IMG/VR virus record: IMGVR_UViG_3300035701_000016
Coordinates: 1-64,000 of that record
Length of the DNA: 64,000 nucleotides
Origin: a virus
Direction: 5' to 3' (one strand)
Each line of letters starts with the position of its first letter. Position 1 is the first letter of the stretch. Both the position numbers and the translations under genes were made by a program. Shown piece after piece: positions 38,608-47,221 of this stretch. The notes under the pieces were generated by a model, which was not told the origin of the DNA, searched no databases, and saw nothing but the letters and a program-made list of their open reading frames with translations.

Positions 38608-41600
38608 TAAGACCTCGCTAATGCCAAAGCCGCTCTAACGTCATAATATACAGATGATGGAGATTGCATATTTTCGTAGTTGGCATTCATGCTGACAAAT
38701 GTTCTATTGTCATTACTCACATTGGTGATCTGAGACATCACTCCACCTATGGCAGATATCGGAGAATAAGCATTGTCTCTAATTCCCTGATACATTCCTT
38801 CCATTATGTTAGCACCTATGTCGTAGAATACTCTAGATGGAGATCCCATGTCTAGGATCTTATTTACTTGAGCTATAATTCCATGCCAGAAATCTGAAAG
38901 ATTGGTAACAATCCAATCTTTAGCGGACAGTACTCCATCCCATAATCCATGAACCATATTCGCACCAGCATCAAAGAAACCTTTGATCCAGGTGGATATC
39001 GTACCTTTATCTCCGAATAGATAATTAACAAATCCATCTATTACTAAACGTAATCCACCTTTTTCACCAAATAGGAAATCCCAATTTTCCCTGAATGTTT
39101 TTACAAATTCCTCTACTTTCCACTTCAACTTATCAAACTCCATATACATAATTCCTCCCATATCCATTATGGTTCTCCACGCCTGAGGTCCTGCATTCTT
39201 AATGGTATATACTAGAAGAATTATAGCTCCAACTAATGCTAGAACCTCGAAGGCAGCTCCGGCAATGAGCAAAACCCAAGGATTCATAGACAGGATTAAT
39301 GCTGTGAAATCTATTCCAACGAATCCGCTCAAGAAATTCATGATGGATACAAATATGGTAGACTTTCCTATTATTTCAAATGCTTTCACAACGATCATAA
39401 TCAAACCTGCAGTCTTCAGCATATCTCCGAATAACTTTCCTGCAGCTCCGAACAATGACTGAAGACCTCCGATGGCAAGAATAACTCCTATTATGGTGGG
39501 AGCATTTTTTACGATATATCCTAGAAAATCCATGAGTGGAGGAATTGCTTTTATAACCAGATCCATGATGGCAGGAATCAACTTTTCAGTTACATTAGTT
39601 ATGACTCCTTTTATCATGGGAAAGAAATCCTCAGAGAAGAAATTTGTAATGGAATCAATAACAGAAACTATTCCATCCTTATTCTTACTCAGAGTTTCCC
39701 CGAAGGTTACGAATCCTTCAGCTAACAACTGAATCACACTTTTATCTCCCGGTTTAGTAAGAAACAAATTTTCAACTATAGTTCCTATTACTGCTCCAAC
39801 TGATTTAGCTATCCTACTTCCATCTTCCTCCCAGAATTTTCTGAGCTGAAGCATACCTTTTCCGATGGTATCTTTTAGAAGATCCCAGGAATACTGTAGT
39901 TTTGGAGTAAGATTTTTGAATGAATTTACGAGATTATCCCACAAACCTTTGAGAGGAGAAAATTTATCTCCTAACTGACCCCAGAATTCCTTAGCCTTAT
40001 CAAGAACGTTATCCCATAGATCCTGCATGGCTTTCTGAATCTCTCCGGTCTTGTCCTTGATACCTTGAGTTATTCCGGTAACAATACTTTTTCCAGCCTT
40101 AACACCATAGTCTTCAAATCCCAGAGCTGACGCAGTAAGATCCTCATTGGCTCCAGCAGCTTTCTTGGCTTCCTTCTCTGCATCAGCTTTGGCTTTGTCG
40201 GCCAGATCTTTCTGTCTCTTTAGTTCATTATTCATGTCAATTTGAGCCTGCAAAGTCTGCTTCAACGCTTCTGCCTGAGCTTTAGCAGCATCTGCATTAG
40301 CCTGAGCAATCTCTTTTATCTGTTGTTTCTCTAACTCAACTCTTTCCTTCAGAGCCTTTTGTTCCTCTTGATATCCTTCTATCTTAGCCTTTATCATATC
40401 CAAAGCAGCTTCTTTTTCTAATTCTTTATCCCTAATCTGCCTCTCAACCATGATTTGGGCTCTTTCATTTATTAATCTTTCCTTTTCCTTCTCTGTAAGA
40501 ATCTTAGTAGCCAAAGCATTATCTATATCCTGAACTCTAGTCATGTCAACTTGCTGATCTTTCAACTTTGTTAGTTGACCATTAAGTAGTCCAAGAATTG
40601 CATCATACATGCTCATAGTACGATTCAATTCTGCCTGAGCAGCAGCAAGTTTCTTGTCAACGGCAGCCAGACGAAGAGAATCAGAGGCATAATTGGATAT
40701 TAAATTGGATAGACCACCAAACATAGAAGCTATATTTTTGATATCTCCGAATGATGATATTCCTTTTCCAAATACATTCACAGATCCGGAACCTGAGAAT
40801 TTCAGCATGGAATTAACAGCCTCTAGGATATTGGCTGCTTTAGTGTACTGAACGGTAGCAAGTATGAAATTACTCATTTCCTGGGATGCGAATCCAGCGG
40901 CATTCATAATGCCATTTATTGCTTCTACCGTTATGTTTCCGAAATGAGAAAACTGATCAACAGCTTGAGCTATAAGTTTTTCAGTTTTTATAATTCTACC
41001 GGAAATTTCTACATCGGTAAGAATGCTTCCCCATGATTTTATAGCTTTAGACATCATGTCAGATATATCAGTAAATACAGAGAAGTCCTGAACTTTCCAT
41101 CCTTCCATGTAAGATGCCATAGCCTGCGTTCCCCATAAGGTAAGTTCAGGTAGAATCTTCGGAGGACTTCCTGCTTGAAGCCAATAAGTAATAGTATCAG
41201 CTACTGATGTAAGAGCATCAACTACGAATATTAACGCATTAGCCATTCCATCGGCAAAAGCTAGAATAATATTCTCTCCCCAGGTGAACATATTCGTCGT
41301 AAGATCAGTAAAGGAAGTTCCGAAGAATCCTAGGACATCTCCTATGAACTGGGTTACTCCGGACAATCCTGCGGATGCATTTTCTGCCAGAAGCTTTATG
41401 TTAGCCGCAAGAGTTAGAACAACCTTGGAGACATCATAGGTGGTAGGTCTACCTATACCTATCATAGCAAAAAATTCACCGAAGGCTGGAACTACTACGG
41501 ATTGAACGGTAGCAGCCAATTTGTCGAATCCGAATAGCAGAGTCTGCCCCAAATTTCCGGCTATTGCATAGTTTTCCGGAGTTAAGACAGATTGCAACAT

Positions 41601-42533
41601 ATCCTGCATTGTTCCAGCAATTCTATCCGCTATAGGACCTAGAACTTCGTATCCTAACAAGGACTGGATTAGATCTTTGATATTATTCTGAACTGCTAGA
41701 AATGTTCTTGACATTCTAGTCATAGCATTGGGAAAATCTTCGTCAACCATTTTCACGAATTCTGCCACGAATGCCTTCGCAGAAATCTTTCCGGTAGAGA
41801 ACATTTTGAGAATTTCTGCTCTTGCGACTCCCATTTGTTTTCCAAATCTGTCGGCAATAGTTCCTATTGGAACGAAACTGTTGGACAGGTCACGCAACTC
41901 ACGACCGGTTGGCTTTCCCTGAGCTACCATCTGACCCATATTATAGATAATTCTTCTAAGAACCTCATCTCCTAGACCCATAGCCGCAGTGAAGTTACCT
42001 ACAGATTCAGTAAGTTTCTTAGATTCAGGAACAGTAAATCCATATGCTTGTGCAAGAGCCAGAACATGACCTACATCCTCTACGGAGAAAGGAGTAGTGA
42101 CAGCTAATTGCCTGACCCAATACAGTAAGTCCTGAGCTTGACCTGCCGTTTCTCTTAGAGCAGTTGCGATGGGAACTCCGAATTGTCTGGCATAGTCTCT
42201 AGCTGCAAGAGTATCAAACTGAATTTTCATAGTTTGAAATACAGATACAGCAGCAACAGCCTCGTTCGCAACTCCTACTATAGCTTTCTCTATATCTCTA
42301 AAAGTATCAGCCACTAGAATACTGAAAGTTACGTCACGAATTCTCTTCAGAGCAGAATCGAGACCTCCCATACTAGCTCCGGCATTCGTCATGCCTTTAG
42401 ACACGGAGTCAGCAAAGGATTTGGTTACAGTGTACATTCCAGATAGTATAGAATTATAGTTCTTAGAATTTTGCTGGACATTAGTTATGTCCATCATAGC
42501 TTTAAGAACGGTTGCTACTTCCTCAATAGCCAT
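38607..42533 (-). CDS. tape measure protein
   Basis: 1,308 residues, the longest gene here. N-terminal part (residues about 90-330) holds the tape-measure core with RELRDLSNSFVPIGTIADRFG. A coiled coil covers roughly 640-800 (RQIRDKELEKEAALDMIKAK; EQKALKERVELEKQQIKEI). Two hydrophobic blocks lie near 1,090-1,150 (LIAGAAFEVLALVGAIILLV), as expected for a protein that enters the host membrane. Its length would set a tail of roughly 190-200 nm by the usual 1.5 A per residue rule. It follows the frameshift chaperone genes. Confidence 0.9.
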   Translation of the reverse strand: MAIEEVATVLKAMMDITNVQQNSKNYNSILSGMYTVTKSFADSVSKGMTNAGASMGGLDSALKRIRDVTFSILVADTFRDIEKAIVGVANEAVAAVSVFQTMKIQFDTLAARDYARQFGVPIATALRETAGQAQDLLYWVRQLAVTTPFSVEDVGHVLALAQAYGFTVPESKKLTESVGNFTAAMGLGDEVLRRIIYNMGQMVAQGKPTGRELRDLSNSFVPIGTIADRFGKQMGVARAEILKMFSTGKISAKAFVAEFVKMVDEDFPNAMTRMSRTFLAVQNNIKDLIQSLLGYEVLGPIADRIAGTMQDMLQSVLTPENYAIAGNLGQTLLFGFDKLAATVQSVVVPAFGEFFAMIGIGRPTTYDVSKVVLTLAANIKLLAENASAGLSGVTQFIGDVLGFFGTSFTDLTTNMFTWGENIILAFADGMANALIFVVDALTSVADTITYWLQAGSPPKILPELTLWGTQAMASYMEGWKVQDFSVFTDISDMMSKAIKSWGSILTDVEISGRIIKTEKLIAQAVDQFSHFGNITVEAINGIMNAAGFASQEMSNFILATVQYTKAANILEAVNSMLKFSGSGSVNVFGKGISSFGDIKNIASMFGGLSNLISNYASDSLRLAAVDKKLAAAQAELNRTMSMYDAILGLLNGQLTKLKDQQVDMTRVQDIDNALATKILTEKEKERLINERAQIMVERQIRDKELEKEAALDMIKAKIEGYQEEQKALKERVELEKQQIKEIAQANADAAKAQAEALKQTLQAQIDMNNELKRQKDLADKAKADAEKEAKKAAGANEDLTASALGFEDYGVKAGKSIVTGITQGIKDKTGEIQKAMQDLWDNVLDKAKEFWGQLGDKFSPLKGLWDNLVNSFKNLTPKLQYSWDLLKDTIGKGMLQLRKFWEEDGSRIAKSVGAVIGTIVENLFLTKPGDKSVIQLLAEGFVTFGETLSKNKDGIVSVIDSITNFFSEDFFPMIKGVITNVTEKLIPAIMDLVIKAIPPLMDFLGYIVKNAPTIIGVILAIGGLQSLFGAAGKLFGDMLKTAGLIMIVVKAFEIIGKSTIFVSIMNFLSGFVGIDFTALILSMNPWVLLIAGAAFEVLALVGAIILLVYTIKNAGPQAWRTIMDMGGIMYMEFDKLKWKVEEFVKTFRENWDFLFGEKGGLRLVIDGFVNYLFGDKGTISTWIKGFFDAGANMVHGLWDGVLSAKDWIVTNLSDFWHGIIAQVNKILDMGSPSRVFYDIGANIMEGMYQGIRDNAYSPISAIGGVMSQITNVSNDNRTFVSMNANYENMQSPSSVYYDVRAALALARS

Positions 42534-42539
42534 ATAATC

Positions 42540-42761
42540 CTACTTCTTTACTTCCATCTCAAAACCTTGCATCATTCCTGATGCTTCAGTCTCAGCTATA
42601 AGAAGTTCCCTGAAGAACTTCGGAAGATTCCAAAACATTCTCGGGTCATGTATTCCCCAAGATTTCATAACCTCGAGATCCCTGAATAGTTCAGAGTATT
42701 CCCAGGATCCATTCTTTATCTTCAAATTTTCTAACTTAGTTCCCTTACCAGCCTGATGCTC
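42540..42761 (-). CDS. tail chaperone frameshift extension (gpT-like)
   Basis: 73 residues read in the +1 frame after the stop of the gene at 42760. No ATG starts it; a TTG at 42725 is the only internal start. The frame is open without interruption from the upstream stop codon: GAG-CAT-CAG-GCT then on to WEYSELFRDLEVMKSWGIHD and MFWNLPKFFRELLIAE. Position just before the tape measure and the Trp/Phe-rich helices fit the T part of a G/GT chaperone pair. The fused product would have 259 residues. Confidence 0.65.
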   Translation of the reverse strand, partial: EHQAGKGTKLENLKIKNGSWEYSELFRDLEVMKSWGIHDPRMFWNLPKFFRELLIAETEASGMMQGFEMEVKK

Positions 42762-43320
42762 AGGATTCCATTCTATCCTGAAAGGAGTTCTTAATCTTGT
42801 TCAGATCCTCCCGATTAACTCCGGTAAGACCTAAAACCAACTCCATTATCTTTGCCATGTCATCAGGATTGCCCAGAAGTTCAGTTTTCTTATACATGAG
42901 AAGTCTATCCTCTGGATCCTCGGGAACGGTGATACCCATCAGGGACATCTTTTTGAGCCATCTATTCTCGTCAGGAATCTCAACATCAACTCCATCAATG
43001 AGAACGATGGTCATAAGTTGTTCCGATGCTTTTGAAGCGGCAGCGTTTACCTTCTCCGTATATTCAATCCACGTAGCCTGCTCCTCCGGAGAGGATTGAG
43101 CTATAGACGCTTCGTCATGCTTATGAACCTCTATGCCTCCACCCTCGGTTTGTACGGTATAGGTAGGAGGCTCGGGCATTTCAAATGACGATGATGTCAT
43201 CTGGATCAAATAGGGAGGAATTGGTCTTAACTTGATCTCAATTCCTCTTGATGTGATATAGGTACTGTTTGAACTTCCATCAATTCTTCGATGAAGTTCA
43301 TCGACATCTTTTCTAGACAT
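42760..43320 (-). CDS. tail assembly chaperone (gpG-like)
   Basis: 186 residues. Helical C-terminal half (RLLMYKKTELLGNPDDMAKI to GVNREDLNKIKNSFQDRMES) and a position between tail tube and tape measure identify it as the shorter chaperone. The gene ends GAA-TCC-TGA; UCC-UGA is the +1 shift site of eukaryotic antizyme messages, and the +1 frame is open here. Chaperones of this type coat the tape measure during assembly and are absent from the virion. Confidence 0.75.
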   Translation of the reverse strand: MSRKDVDELHRRIDGSSNSTYITSRGIEIKLRPIPPYLIQMTSSSFEMPEPPTYTVQTEGGGIEVHKHDEASIAQSSPEEQATWIEYTEKVNAAASKASEQLMTIVLIDGVDVEIPDENRWLKKMSLMGITVPEDPEDRLLMYKKTELLGNPDDMAKIMELVLGLTGVNREDLNKIKNSFQDRMES

Positions 43321-43334
43321 AACTAATCTCCCCG

Positions 43335-43388
43335 AGTCTCGAATTCATGGGGGATCGGGGAGTAATCCTTATCCATGAATTCGAGACT
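43335..43388 (-). terminator. 16-bp perfect hairpin after the tail tube gene
   Basis: AGTCTCGAATTCATGG (43335-43350) pairs perfectly with CCATGAATTCGAGACT (43373-43388) around 22 bases. It lies between tail tube and chaperone genes and probably stabilises or partly terminates the tail tube message, allowing more of it than of downstream genes. Confidence 0.7.
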
Positions 43389-43415
43389 ATTGAAATGTTT
43401 AAAAGATCTCCCCAA

Positions 43416-44879
43416 TTAGGATACTGGTTGGACTTTCCCAATGAAGCCAGTACCGCCAGAAATTTTTCCGACAACATAAGCCAGTTTGGATGAAACTACC
43501 TTGACGTCCAGAAATCCTGCATTAGTAATGGCAGGAAGAGCCATCCAGGAATATCCACCATCAATGGTCATCCAGATAGGAGCACTAGCTGCTGAACCAG
43601 CCGCAACTCCGAATAACTCTCCGTAGAAATCTATAGCAGCTACCACATTGGAGTTACGTTTTGTCCAGACGTCACCACCGTCCAGAGTGCAGAACATTCC
43701 ATCCGTACCCACCACGAAGGCATCCAACGAGGAGGTCATCTTGACATCCATAGCAACTGCGGAACCGGAAACAGCTCCGGCAGCTGACCAGGAAGTTCCA
43801 TCCGAGGTTACAGCAACCTGACCACCGGTATAGACAGCCATACCGTTGTATTCGTCATACATGCTGATGCCCTTGATAGCTGTCGCTGAGATAACTGCGG
43901 CTTCTTGCAAAGTCCAGGTTTCTCCAGCATCAGACGAGAAGTAAATCCTTCCCATATTGCTTCCGACCCAGATATGATAGCGATCAAGAGCAAACAAGGA
44001 ATGAGCTGACGAAACAAATTCCGTATTAACACTTCCAACAGCTACAAGACTCCAGGTTACTCCACCATTGTCTGAATAGGCAATATCCAGAGGACCAGCA
44101 TCGGTAGTACCACGAGCTACGATGATTCGGGTATCGTCTCTGCTCAACTTAAAGCAGACAACACCCTGAATATCCATGGCAGCAGCAAATGGATCAGCAG
44201 CAGCAGAAGCCCATGCACCTTCGTACAAGGAACGAAGAACATTGGCTTTGTTAGACGTGCTGCCTACCAGGAACTTGGATGAAGCCCACAAAGAATCTTC
44301 AGGACTCTGCTCTGCACCGCAGGAACCTTCGCAACGATCCTCTCCGCAGGTGGAGATACCCGTGATGTCTTCCGTATCCGAAATGGAGATTCTGGAGCAC
44401 TCCATGTTGAATACACGAAGAACTTCCTGGACAGATACTGCAAAGGACTGGGTTGATTCGCCCTCATCGGTAGGATTGCGGGATGCAAGTTTCGCAAGAG
44501 TGGCGGTAGTAATTTCAACACCGCCGAGCACGAAGGACCGATCAAAGTTGGTAAACACATCTCTACGACCGCAACTTACCTTGTGTACGAACAAGGTAAA
44601 CGGACACCCCTTGGCAGCAAGATCCTCGAGGTAGTCTGCGGTTGCACGAAGGTCGGTTTCAATGGTGGTTGTGATAGTTCCCGGAGCTCCCTTGAAGCTG
44701 TTCTTGACCTTGAACTTGCCTACCTGGGAAGGATCGGGACAATATAGGAGAGTTGAATCTCCCTTGGGTTCAGCAATATCGGCAACACTGTGACAGCCTA
44801 GATACCGAGTAATAGAGTTAGGACCGTTAGGCTGAACCCATAAAGACGCTTGACCTGCTAAGAAATTAACATCGGACAT
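43416..44879 (-). CDS. major tail (tube) protein fused to an Asp-box propeller
   Basis: 487 residues. Residues 1-165 read as a tail tube domain (SLWVQPNGPNSITRYLGCHS; APGTITTTIETDLRATADYL; FVLGGVEITTATLAKLASRN). Residues about 165-200 are Cys-rich (CGEDRCEGSCGAE). Residues about 210-480 carry five Asp boxes (SDNGGVTW, SSDAGETW, TSDGTSW, TLDGGDVW, TIDGGYSW) of a sialidase-like propeller. Gene order (before chaperones and tape measure) supports the tube call. GC-rich codons fit an abundant protein. If assembled, each tube subunit would show a propeller on the tail surface. Confidence 0.7.
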   Translation of the reverse strand: MSDVNFLAGQASLWVQPNGPNSITRYLGCHSVADIAEPKGDSTLLYCPDPSQVGKFKVKNSFKGAPGTITTTIETDLRATADYLEDLAAKGCPFTLFVHKVSCGRRDVFTNFDRSFVLGGVEITTATLAKLASRNPTDEGESTQSFAVSVQEVLRVFNMECSRISISDTEDITGISTCGEDRCEGSCGAEQSPEDSLWASSKFLVGSTSNKANVLRSLYEGAWASAAADPFAAAMDIQGVVCFKLSRDDTRIIVARGTTDAGPLDIAYSDNGGVTWSLVAVGSVNTEFVSSAHSLFALDRYHIWVGSNMGRIYFSSDAGETWTLQEAAVISATAIKGISMYDEYNGMAVYTGGQVAVTSDGTSWSAAGAVSGSAVAMDVKMTSSLDAFVVGTDGMFCTLDGGDVWTKRNSNVVAAIDFYGELFGVAAGSAASAPIWMTIDGGYSWMALPAITNAGFLDVKVVSSKLAYVVGKISGGTGFIGKVQPVS

Positions 44880-44881
44880 GG

Positions 44882-45271
44882 TTATTTCTCCTTCTTGCTG
44901 AACTCGTTAGCCAAAGCAAGTAAATCAGATAAAGATATTCCAAAAGCTGACATTAAAGAGGATATTACAGCTTGCTGATTCCTCAGTATATCCTCTGAAA
45001 TCCATATACCATTTCTATGAAGAGCATTGGCAACATCCATGGGAGTTACCGTATGCTCTCTCAATCTATACTCAAAAGGAATACCATAAGATATTCCCAG
45101 TTCAAAATCTGAGAGTGAAATTTTTGCTCTGGTATCATCACCATACGGGATAACAGATTCGGTAGGAACTGACTTACGAACAGGATTTCCCTCCGGATCT
45201 GTGAACTCCACGAGAGTTGCAGAACCTTTTCCAAATATGATTGACACGTCTATAAGATTGGATTTTGCCAT
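44882..45271 (-). CDS. hypothetical tail/neck protein
   Basis: 129 residues. A beta-rich N-terminal half (LIDVSIIFGKGSATLVEFTD) and helical C-terminal half (LMSAFGISLSDLLALANEF). It sits two bases before the tail tube gene, where tail-terminator or small accessory proteins usually lie. Family not recognised. Confidence 0.5.
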   Translation of the reverse strand: MAKSNLIDVSIIFGKGSATLVEFTDPEGNPVRKSVPTESVIPYGDDTRAKISLSDFELGISYGIPFEYRLREHTVTPMDVANALHRNGIWISEDILRNQQAVISSLMSAFGISLSDLLALANEFSKKEK

Positions 45272-45280
45272 AATTTCCTC

Positions 45281-45874
45281 TTAACTGAAGAACTTTAGAG
45301 TCTGACTGTCTTCAGCTTTCTTTAATTCCTCATTAATCTGATCTGCAAGAGATTTTTCTTCCTCTAGTTTAGTTTGTATTGACGTAGAAAAATCTCTAGC
45401 TTCAATTCCCGGCCAGTTTATATCCTGATTGAGGCTAAGATAGAACTCTCTAAATTTACTCTGCGAAGAAACCACCGTCAAAGAACCAGGACTGGATCCA
45501 GCTTTGAATGAGGCGTCTATACCATGCTTGAATTTCCATTGCGTTCCAGATTTCCTGGCATCTGCTCTCATCTTACCAGTAACGAAAGGTTTCTTAGACT
45601 TTATTACGTGTGCTGGAACACCTTTGTCAACATAATGAAATACAGGATCTTCCGTTCTTACTGTTACCATTACATATTCAGATCCTGCTCCAGTTCCCGA
45701 TAATTCAAAAGTAAATTGAGGTTTGTTTGTTGTATTCCAAGGTTTTACAATCTTTTCAAATTCTCTAACGGAACGAACTCCATACTTTCTCATTCCCTGA
45801 AGCATATAGAGTCTTCCATTCTCGATCTTAAAGCTAGGAGGTTTGTATGATATGAAACTAATAAGGGAAGCCAT
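45281..45874 (-). CDS. head-tail connector / HK97 gp10-like protein
   Basis: 197 residues. HYVDKGVPAHVIKSKKPF (about 88-105) resembles the W/Y-x-x-x-G-T-x-x-H-x-I-x-P-K core of HK97 gp10-type neck proteins. The C-terminus is a charged helix. Position between adaptor and tail tube genes fits. Overlaps the next gene upstream by 17 bases. Confidence 0.55.
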   Translation of the reverse strand: MASLISFISYKPPSFKIENGRLYMLQGMRKYGVRSVREFEKIVKPWNTTNKPQFTFELSGTGAGSEYVMVTVRTEDPVFHYVDKGVPAHVIKSKKPFVTGKMRADARKSGTQWKFKHGIDASFKAGSSPGSLTVVSSQSKFREFYLSLNQDINWPGIEARDFSTSIQTKLEEEKSLADQINEELKKAEDSQTLKFFS

Positions 45875-46907
45875 GATAAGGTCCTATCAGAGCAGACATT
45901 CTAACCAGAGCCATGCCACAAGCCCACTTCCAAGCAATCCATGCTCCGTCAGATAAACCAAACGGACAATTCAATCTCTCAGCTGTAAGTATCTGAGGAG
46001 TAGTGTTGTCTCTTCTCCACATACTCTTAACAATATCACAACCACATGGTTCAGACGGCATCTTGGTATGAGCCAATCTTACTATGGTCATTTCAGCCTG
46101 TCGGGTCAATTTAGTTAGTCCCGAGTAATAATTCAATAACGAATGAGAATAATTTCTGCAACACGAACTAGAATTTGAATGAATTCCCACTTTTCCAATC
46201 TCTGCATCTTCTATTCTGATACAACCTGAATCATAGTCCGTGAGACAAAAGGATGTACAGTTATCTGAATTGAAATACACAAATTTTGCCTGAACAGAAT
46301 CATCATTGTGAATCCAGTGAACATCCACGGTATCCTGGAAGTTGGCATTATCACTGTAGTCTAAACCTTCTGGAGGATTATCCTGTAGCAGATAGTCTAC
46401 CAATCTACACTTAGGAATTGTGATCACAAGATTACCGCCAGCATAGGTTATATTCTTTACCGTAATCTCCTGATCAGTACCAGGATAGAATACATGAACT
46501 TCGCTCAAATCTGAAGGTACGGAGGCGGTAGCGATAGTAATTGTGCAGGGATCAGTAGCAAGACTGACGGCAGCACCATTTGAGATCACCTCCTCTTTCT
46601 GAACTCCGGCAGATATAAGTTTGCCCCACTTCGTAATAGCTGGAAAATTCAAACCTGATTGTTCATCAGTTGTCCACCTGGGCTTCAGAAAATATCCTAG
46701 AATTTCTTCAATTTCATCCTGAGCCTCAGAAAGATAATACTGAGCATCATCTCTTTGCTTCTTAGTCCATATTTCTCTACAGGCATACTGAATATTGGAG
46801 GGGTGAGAAACGCCGAAGAAGGCACACTCAGTATATCCTATGATCTGAGAATACCTTACTAATGATACAGCACCAGAAATTACTTCCTCACCAAATATAT
46901 CAGTCAT
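45858..46907 (-). CDS. head-tail adaptor candidate
   Basis: 349 residues. The helical N-terminal part (KKQRDDAQYYLSEAQDEIEE ILG) resembles head completion/adaptor proteins, and SLATDPCTITIATASVPSD starts a beta domain. The protein has many Cys residues (CSFCL, SSCCRN, PCGCD). No firm family. It lies between capsid and neck genes. Confidence 0.45.
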   Translation of the reverse strand: MTDIFGEEVISGAVSLVRYSQIIGYTECAFFGVSHPSNIQYACREIWTKKQRDDAQYYLSEAQDEIEEILGYFLKPRWTTDEQSGLNFPAITKWGKLISAGVQKEEVISNGAAVSLATDPCTITIATASVPSDLSEVHVFYPGTDQEITVKNITYAGGNLVITIPKCRLVDYLLQDNPPEGLDYSDNANFQDTVDVHWIHNDDSVQAKFVYFNSDNCTSFCLTDYDSGCIRIEDAEIGKVGIHSNSSSCCRNYSHSLLNYYSGLTKLTRQAEMTIVRLAHTKMPSEPCGCDIVKSMWRRDNTTPQILTAERLNCPFGLSDGAWIAWKWACGMALVRMSALIGPYHGFPY

Positions 46908-47220
46908 TTCTATTACCTGATCTTGACTCCAAAAAGCACTGAATCCCAGTTATTGCAAAGAATCCTAGGATCACATCTCCAACAACAGAAGGTACAAACA
47001 CTAGATAACATAACGGTATCGCAAACCATATTCCCAAGCAGAATGGACAGTTTATAAGTTTTGCGAAACTTACGATGAATCTGTTATCACTAACAGATGC
47101 ATGTCTTCCAGATACTATCCTGAGATTACTGAATATGTCAATCGGTCCTTCATCCAAACTTATCAACTCAGCCAAACGGTAGCAAGCGAGACCAGCAAGA
47201 ATTATTCTTACTATATCCAT
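46900..47220 (-). CDS. DUF1360-type membrane protein
   Basis: 106 residues. Two or three hydrophobic helices and the motif NCPFCLGIWFA, with RLAELISLDEGPIDIF near the start, match the small DUF1360 membrane proteins found in many phages and bacteria. The role is unknown. It is placed inside the virion gene block between adaptor and glycosyltransferase genes. Confidence 0.65.
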   Translation of the reverse strand: MDIVRIILAGLACYRLAELISLDEGPIDIFSNLRIVSGRHASVSDNRFIVSFAKLINCPFCLGIWFAIPLCYLVFVPSVVGDVILGFFAITGIQCFLESRSGNRND

Positions 47221-47221
47221 T

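Noticed and set aside
42540-42725. A separate 61-residue gene starting with TTG.
   Set aside because: No ribosome site is present and the frame is open back to the upstream stop codon, which favours a frameshift extension.
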